The notes beneath the pieces are model-generated. The model was not told the DNA's origin, did not search any database, and was given only the letters and a program-made list of their open reading frames with translations. Shown piece after piece: positions 57,121-64,000 of a stretch of DNA of 64,000 nt; within the stretch, counting starts at the first letter, position 1; each line of letters starts with the position of its first letter. A program made the position numbers and the translations under genes. Where the stretch lies: positions 1,724,001 through 1,788,000 of the forward strand of contig WPIO01000003.1 of assembly GCA_009760855.2 (NCBI GenBank). The letters are read 5' to 3'. The stretch comes from Cristatella mucedo (taxonomy: Eukaryota; Bryozoa; Phylactolaemata; Cristatellidae).

Positions 57121-60100
57121 TCAGCGGTGGCGACGGTTCGACTCCACTACAATGGTTCCAGCAAGGATGTCGTACGCAGCCCGGCCATAGTCAAAGACCA
57201 TCACACTCAGACACGTGGGTAAGAAGAACGTTATGGCAAAGTTCTTCACCAGCGATCTCAGCAAAGCACTACAACGATAAGTCAGTACAGCAAAATTGAC
57301 ATCGTAAGCACTGTGATCTTGCTCCAACTAGTGTGTCGTTTCTTATTCTGAGGGGGGAATTGGCAGCATATTTTAATTTTTTTTATCCAAGTGAGATGTT
57401 GCCTTCTTTCATGACAATATCTAACTCCACGCCCCCAAATATTGATCCGTAATGTTTCCCCGGGGCGTCAGCAATCTGGAATCAATTTTAAAGTCACTCA
57501 TTTTATTCCTCCTCGTCCTTTCCTTCCTCGTCCTTTCCTTTTTCCTCTTCTTGCCACTGCAGTTTCTCCGGGGCGTTTTCGCATTCAATGGAACCGGTGA
57601 CAGCCAAAAAGGTCAGCACATACGAGCGTGTGCTGCTTGGAAATAACTCACTTGAGCTGGGCTGAGTTGAACGCGATGGTGACTTGCTTCTCACAATTTC
57701 TTTGCCCATGGAGCATGCCAGCTGCTCTGGTTGCACTCGAATTTACTTTTTCCACAAAATAAAAAAAACATTAAAAATGCCTTGGAAATCCGGAAGTATT
57801 TTAGAACAAATTAAAATTCCAATTTTAAAAATAAATTAAACAGTCTACGCACCACAAGCTCCAACACGTGAAGTCGGTAACTAACAATACCTCGATGACT
57901 CGGACTGTAAAACGCAGGACACGGAACTCCCTGCAGGCACGGATAACGCTTTGTTCGATTGCGAGTGCAGCATGGTCTTACTCGTCGATAGCTGCTCCGG
58001 CAAATGTCAAAACATGAGACATAAAAGGTAATCAAAACATGGCTGAACACGCGCTGGTTTGGCCCAGTGGATAAGGTGCTCGTCCCGATCAAGGTCTGGC
58101 CGAGGTCGTGGGCTCGAGCCCTGAGGCATATGTGAAGCGTCTGAATAAGGATTAAGTTCTCTTAGGGTGCTATACAAATGAATTATATTTAAGCTGCACT
58201 ATTCAAAAAGCAGGTTTAACAATTTCTCGAAATACGGCACAGCTGCAAAGCATCACCATAACGTGACAATTGCGACCTGGCAGGACAGGCAGAGCAAGCA
58301 ACGCAAGCAGGACATATGCCATCTCATTAGAGCTATGGCATCCTTATCATATCACGTGCAGGAACACCCCTCGTTAGACGCATTGCTTTCATTCAGGCAG
58401 ACCCATCCAGTACGCATAAATGCAATAAGTAAAGGTGTGACTAAAAAGTACCAGGCTCGTGAATAAGATACTGACAAGATGCAGATCGTTGGCATCCAGC
58501 CAGAGGTAAGCAGCAGGCAGATGTCAGAGGTTGACAACTTCACGACCGGTGGCTGCATATGACTCGCTCGGACGATCGCAGTCTGAGAAACTTTCACCCG
58601 TTTATAGGTTTATGGCCGACTAAAGCAGTGAGCAGTTGGTTCGAGGTCCCGCAATATAATCGATGGTCCGGTTGTTCCAAGATTGTTAACACATTAGTGC
58701 ACGTACACACTGACACAAATACACACACGCGCGCGCACGCGTGCGCGCACACACACACGCGCACACATCGAGCTATTGTAGTTGCATAGACAGTAACACT
58801 TACCGATGTGGCTAAGACACACACAACAGACGTCTGTATGGAGCAGAGCAACTGACGGTATCTGAACCATTAAGGTATGCTGCTAAGACAAACTATCAAA
58901 GCACGACCAAGCTCACTGACAATGAGCAGGAAACAAGCAGAAAATCAGGCAAGGCTTATCCTCTGACGAGTACTGAGCAGATATAGGACATGTCGATGCC
59001 CTACATCTAATGCAGATCTCAAAAAGATAGCTACAGGAAATCAGCCATTCGAGATTTTCTTTGGGAGTACTAGTTTATTAGCGCCAAGTCAAAGGGGCTT
59101 CCAAAAAGCACAAGATCGCATCACATCGACTAATGATCGGGCTGGATTCACTAGCACACAAAAGCAGCAAGCTGGAGAGAAATGTGACAGAAAATCGACT
59201 GACAGACATGCATATAACATAAATTTTTGGAAACAAAGAGAAGATGCACGCCAGCTGAATGCGTGCTAGCGCAAACACACAGATCATCAAGACGTGGGAG
59301 TCCGAACGCATGTCTTGGCTAACGCAGGCAAATATGGCAATTTTTGTGCAACTACTCACGTGGGAAGTGAAAGAGTTGTTCCTGGTGTTATGAGCACTCG
59401 GCCACCACCAATAGTCAAAACTTGGGAACAAGACACAACGACCATATTCAGCATCCGCTTTCCCGGTGTTGCACCACCGAATGCAGTCTCGGCAGCATAA
59501 GCTAAGCAAAGAGCCTACAAAAAGAGCCGACCACGAAGAAGCATGCAATTTTGTGCACTGCTATTCGGTCAGCAAGCTACGTAAGGGAGAAGATCCAGCC
59601 AATTTGTATTACATCCACTGGGTCGATTGAAGGCCTTCACTTGCATCTAGTTTTCAAGAGGCTGACATCGGATGTTGGGTTCAGGCTCAACGCTTGCGGC
59701 CGGTCAGATAATTTCTTCCGACCCATGGACACCTACGACTGCAGGCGATTGCAGACGGCACAACCCAAAGAGGTCAAGAAGGATGTAATATGTCCAAGAA
59801 TCGGCAGAAGATGAAGGGACGTGCAAGCATCGAGCACATCATAATGTCCGACAGTGACGTCATAGTTCAAAAACGGCGGCCCATTCAAAACAGTGGAGGA
59901 GTAATGCAGCTAATTCGACAAAGGTGACATCGACGACGAATGCAGCCCATATAGACAGGGACTGCAACGGCATGGACTACAATGGTGAGAATGATGACGC
60001 TGCTGACTACACAAGAGGGGACGTGCCCAAAATTAGACCAAGGGATTTGAACTCTTGACATCGCCTACAGCTATCAACCACAGGACGACTGAGGAGGAGC

Positions 60101-61975
60101 GCTGGCAAAGCAAGCCATCCTGAACGCCCCTTGTAAGTAAGAAGCCTGCAAAAACAATGAGAGGCCATGCCGAGTCCTTGCGCAGGTCACATTCAAATGC
60201 TGCCACTTTCAGGGGTCTTAGCACCGGAGTCTTGGCACAAGGCAAGACGCTTGCTCTTGACGACCCACGTCGCTTGCACTAGCCCTGCAGCAGGCAATCC
60301 TTCATTGCCTGCTGCAGGGCTAGAAGTGACGGAAGCCACACGGTTTTCTGCCAAAGTGAAGCTGCTGAGTGCTGCCAAACTTTACTTGGAGCGTGCCGCT
60401 CTAGTACCTTCGACCATCTAGCAGACAACTAGCAGACAACTAGCAGTGGCACGACCTGCTCCCAAAGTCGACCCGAACATGTTATAGGAAGGTCTGCCAA
60501 AAAGTGTCATGCAGTCGCTCTGCCTTTAGGTGCCGTGGACATGAACTAGCTATACTAGCGCATGGCTAATCGCGAGCCCAGGTGAACTCGACAGTACTCT
60601 GCGACCGGAGAGCCATGGCTCCTACGAAAAACAAGCCACGGCTCCTAGGCCGCACGAAGGTCCAGAGACCTTGCTCACTACCAAGCGAGGATGCCACGGA
60701 AAATGCAAGCAGAATCCCACAGTTGGACAATAGATACCGTCCAGGAGCCTGCTAACAAAGAAAGGGGATAGGTCGACGGATTCGTCAGTCTCATTACAGC
60801 AGAAGAGCCTTGGGAACTCGATGCAATGCCGCTCGATGTGGGAAATAGACTATTGCCAGCCGCAGGACTTGAACACGCAGCCTGGGTCGTGAAGTGCGAT
60901 TGCCTTACACCCGGGCTACGACCTCGTACAATCCTATGTCAGTAAATGTGAGGCTACTCTCTGCTAACTACTAGAAGTTAGAGTATCTGAGTATAAAGTG
61001 CCTAGAAAAAGATTCAATCCTCCGAGGGCGATATACAAATGTAGTAGTATTATTGCTGTTGCTGCTTTTGTCGTTATTACTACTATGATTAAGTGAAGGT
61101 CATTAAGTAAGAAATTCGAATTCAGATGAAGGCACAGAGGACGGTCTCTTCGGAAAATCAGCCTTTAGAGAGCAAGCCGGAGTGCACATTCGTGCAACAG
61201 CAGAATAAACGGGCAGACGAAAGCACTCGCACTGACATTCGGTGCCCGGACGCTTCAAGTTAATGCTTTTATGCTTGACATAATAGCAGCATACAAGCAA
61301 CATTGGCAACTCCCCGAAATGCAATGTGACATCAGATATTCAATAAACTGGATATATTCCATCGACAATGTTGCAAGCTGTTGCTATTGGCATACTGCCG
61401 TGTCGCATTAATTGAAGCCTAAGAAAAAAGATTTGCCGGTTCAGCGACAAATAGATGCAATTCCGTAAGGTCAGTTAAGTGTTATGCTAGCTGGAGCTAC
61501 AACAAAAATTTTAAAGGCAACAAAAGGTGACTGCTTGATCGCTGTTTTTTTCGTATGCAACTAGATTCCGGTTGTAAAAAAGTGAGATGAACTACTCTTG
61601 TTGGGTGGAGTCATCGAAGGCATGCTCAGGACTTTGCCAAGTGTGATACGCTTACAGAAAATCTTTCCTGGTCAATTTTATCGGTGCAGTTATCGAGATT
61701 TTACGATTGATCCACATTGAACGCAGAGAGATTGAGAGTTGACCATTGGGGAAAGTCACACGGGAAATAGCAGGGGTTCCAACGAAACGCTGAAAAATAC
61801 GCTTTGGGGAGGGCCTACCATATTGATGCTGCTACGGGCTTAAATACAAAAGCACGACTGCCGGCCCAAAGGTTGTAGGCGAACTTTAGCCAATGAAGCA
61901 GCAAAGTATAACGGGCTAATAAAGCTGCAACCAGACACGTGCGCATCGACGAGGCAGATGCTAAGAGCACCGAGC

Positions 61976-62032
<57 letters not shown>

Positions 62033-63256
62033 TAGAGAGAGAAAGAGACCACGGCAGCCGCTCCAAGTAGAGCGCACACCAAGCAGCTCACATCGAGTTT
62101 GCATGTCAAGCAGCAGCAGCAGCATCTGCCACGTGCAGCGGCTGCTGCTGCTTGACAGCACTGTCGAAAAAAGACGTCGACGAGACGAGGATGAGCTAGA
62201 AAGTCGACTTGAAAAGTAACAGCAGCTGCTAGCTTGTCGGAAGCACACATCAAAGTGACAGCAAACTCTGGCTTCTGGCAGCCGGCCGCGCCCCCCCCCC
62301 CCCCCCCGCAGCACTGCGGCGGCAGTTCGTGGCTGTGGTGCATCAAGGCTGTGCCACGTGAATTGGCCGCATTCGCGACCCGTTTCGGTCACACGCGGTG
62401 GCCTCGAGTCAATGCGGCAGAAGTCAACCGAATCTACGGCTGAACGTCGACTGCAAGTCCCCTCCTGCTTGGGCAGTGCGAGGCTTCGTAGCGCCGTATC
62501 CCAGAGAAGCAACTTAGGGGCAGAATTCAACAAGTTAGCACAAGTATGCACAAAGCTGTATGCACACGTTCGGCTAAAAACCGTCGCGCAAGTCTTCACC
62601 GCAAAACGTCAGCTGAACGTCTGGCTGCAGCTGCCTAAGCTTTTATGGTGCGAGGTCGCTCCTCCTGTCCAGCTTGCAGGCTCGGCTGGCGGTCCTCAGT
62701 CGGGGGGGGGGCATGCTTCCAGACAGTACACTTGATTTTACTCGGCTTGGCCCGTCACAATTTTCGGATCGAAATCGGGAAAGACAGTCCGATTGCGACC
62801 AAGTGCTGACTCTACGCTGCCTCGTCCTCGGGTAGCCGATGCTGCTTTTGCTGCACTGAACCCTAGCCCGGTGGGCATACCTGCAACCCTCAGCGACTGG
62901 CGAAGTATCAGCTTGTAGTGACAATAAGATCAACTACTCTGATTACAGAGTCCCACGCAAATGCATAAAGGTCAGCTTTCGGAAAAAACACACATCGGGC
63001 CCACCGTGAAAGCCAATTTGTGGAGACAAAATAAAAAACCGCGTGCCATCACTCGCAACGAAATCAGTACAACTCCTAACTCGGCAAGAACTCGGCACGA
63101 GCCACTTGACATACACGACGACGGCATCATCCTTACTTCGTATATGGAGACCAGAACTCGATGGATCATCTCGACGACAAAGATCTCCGAGCTCATCGAC
63201 ACCAACTTGTCCAGGTCCAGCTCACCGTTTATGAACGCATAGTCAAAGTCGAATAC
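57121..63256 (-). CDS. FAM8A1: FAM8A1-like RDD-domain ER membrane protein, 5' partial
   Basis: FAM8A1 is a multi-pass ER membrane protein that assists the HRD1 ubiquitin ligase in ER-associated degradation. Three exons join in phase: 63256-63137 (40 codons, donor GTAAGG), 59514-59360 (acceptor ctttttgtag, donor GTGAGT) and 57268-57121 (acceptor cgttgtag, stop TGA). They give 140 residues covering the RDD domain. Visible motifs are an acidic stretch FINGELDLDKL, then IHRVLVSIYE, the RDD hallmark FGGATPGKRMLNM, a hydrophobic strand-rich part, SLVKNFAITFF and the diagnostic AAYDILAGTIVV. The last matches the human AYDIVAGTIVV ending almost exactly. Upstream exons, with the first membrane segment and the Pro-rich N-terminus, were not found before the window end. 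The gene converges on MRPL1; the stop codons are 2.1 kb apart. Confidence 0.85.
58050..58195 (+). mobile_element. tRNA-derived SINE, family A (well preserved)
   Basis: Head cgctggtttggcccagtgga, then taaggtgctcgtcccg, B-box gggctcgagccctgagg, tail gtgaagcgtctgaataagga, ttaagttctcttagggtgct and atacaaatgaatta. It lies in the last FAM8A1-like intron, antisense to the gene. Confidence 0.8.
58719..58767. repeat. Alternating purine-pyrimidine tract with 18-bp palindrome
   Basis: A (CA)n run flanks GCGCGCACGCGTGCGCGC (58731-58748), a perfect 18-bp palindrome that also alternates purine and pyrimidine, the usual Z-DNA-prone pattern. Confidence 0.85.
60235..60330 (+). mobile_element. SINE B-like fragment containing a perfect 20-bp hairpin
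   Basis: A degraded SINE B head (ggcaagacgcttgctcttga) is followed by ctagccctgcagcaggcaat (60279-60298), a 5-base loop and its exact complement (60304-60323). In other SINE B copies this position holds only the imperfect 'gcaatcctttattgc' stem. Confidence 0.7.
60835..60935 (-). mobile_element. SINE B-like tRNA head (minus)
   Basis: On the minus strand, cgtgttcaagtcctgcggct (B-box and following) and an upstream gtgtaaggcaatcgcacttc, then cacgacccaggctg, resemble the family B head and start of body. Confidence 0.45.
61000..61045 (+). repeat. SINE A/LINE tail fragment
   Basis: aaagtgcctagaaaaagatt, caatcctccgagggcgatat, then acaaatgta and a degenerate triplet run. Confidence 0.6.
61979..62046. 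repeat. (GA)n microsatellite
   Basis: GA repeats with gata interruptions in the FAM8A1-like intron. A 12-base C run lies nearby at 62290-62307. Confidence 0.95.
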
Positions 63257-64000
63257 CTGCAGTGCACTAGATAACAAAGTAGAGGCAACGTCTGCGCAAG
63301 CCTTCCACAAGCGTTGCGCCGGCAGGAAGCGAGCGCCGGTGGGAGAGCTTCGACGGAGAGTGCCAGCAAGCTATCCTGGGGCATCTTGCAAAAGTGCAGA
63401 GGGAGTGCCTGCATCAACCTACGTGGCGGGCCACGCCTTTGCTAACGAAACAAATGCAGGCGAGCAAAAGACCAAACGAACAGGACGAAGCCAGCCAGGC
63501 GGCGCTGCAACTATGCCCGACGACGGCAAGGCCGAGCGAGTTACGTGCGGGCGGCAGGATACGCTGGCAGCCCCCCTTCGGTGCAGGTACAGGTTTCCTT
63601 ACGATTGAAAAGCTCAACAAATGTTCCTAGAAAGCTGATGCTTTAAAAAAAAGCGTTCACGAGAGTAAGAGACCCAAAAATAACCCTGCAAAATTCGACT
63701 TCTTCCGTGTGAGTGTACACAAACCAAGCAAGGAAAATAAAGGGAAAAGGAAGGAAAGAGAGTTTCTTTCCTGGTGCCTTCAGTCCTACGGCAATCGAGT
63801 TGGGGTGAGACGTCAAATGAATTTGAGATACCGCGAATCCTTCTCCTCTAGTCCAACGGAACACACTGCGACTCTCACAGAAGTGGCGCCAAATTAGTCC
63901 AAATCACAATGATTAAGGAAATTCGTGCCTCCATTGAGATCCTCAGTCTGGCTTCAAGGTCACTTCACTCGTTATCATTCAGCCTACTTGTGCGACCTCC
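63257..64000. other. No further exon recognised
   Basis: This should be upstream FAM8A1-like intron or 5' exon sequence. I find no segment matching the first RDD membrane helix. An ATG with a GTAAGG donor near 63620-63598 is phase-compatible but has no family support. Confidence 0.4.

Noticed and set aside
62738-62880. Exon-like open segment with stop inside the FAM8A1-like intron (VFPDFDPKIVTGQ)
   Set aside because: The flanking exons 63137 and 59514 splice directly in phase 0 and match the RDD protein, so this segment is not needed. It could at most be an alternative terminal exon.

Overview
The window is nuclear DNA of a bilaterian invertebrate. It has spliced genes with consensus GT-AG introns, very long dinucleotide arrays, several LINE and SINE families and satellite-like blocks. 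Base composition is moderate, near half G+C by eye. I cannot fix the phylum. The homeobox gene has the arthropod/lophotrochozoan-type SATB/Defective-proventriculus layout, which excludes a vertebrate. Almost all long open frames are artefacts of (CT)n, (CA)n and (TA)n tracts or of decayed retroelements.

Three real genes can be assembled by hand from exons whose splice phases agree. (1) Minus strand, 7241-14455: a SATB/dve-family transcription factor with a ULD dimerisation domain, a CUT-like domain and an atypical homeodomain. It is 5' incomplete, and an exon at 20714-20820 may belong to it. (2) Plus strand, 43310-55051: mitochondrial ribosomal protein uL1m (MRPL1), eight coding exons and 344 codons from start to stop. 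(3) Minus strand, 57121-63256: a FAM8A1-like RDD-domain membrane protein of the ER-associated degradation machinery, its last three coding exons; the 5' part lies beyond the window or unseen. MRPL1 and FAM8A1 converge tail to tail. Two weaker minus-strand exon sets (33953-38931 and 55656-56800) may be further genes.

The rest is repeats. 430-4600 is a decayed satellite whose key motif alternates at about 152 and 175 bp, a dimer of about 327 bp. 9915-12000 is a dead R2-type LINE (RT plus restriction-like endonuclease) in the large dve intron. 28380-31870 is a frameshifted L2/CR1-type LINE, with truncated relatives at 18.4-19.4, 21.5-24.5, 35.7-36.5, 38.4 and 47.1 kb. A second LINE 3' end with a different tail occurs at 0, 5.7, 17.8, 21.7, 44.4 and 49.3 kb. 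Two tRNA-headed SINE families are scattered through the window; one shares its tail with the LINEs. Three copies of an LTR-like sequence (2.5, 41.4, 43.9 kb) share a CCAAT box, a TATA-like box and a 3' core.

The most notable single element is at 52299-52603 in MRPL1 intron 4. It is a 305-bp non-autonomous hAT element that I recognise as SPIN-like ('Space Invader'), with 8-bp target duplications. SPIN is known for horizontal transfer among tetrapods and a few invertebrates tied to host-parasite contact.
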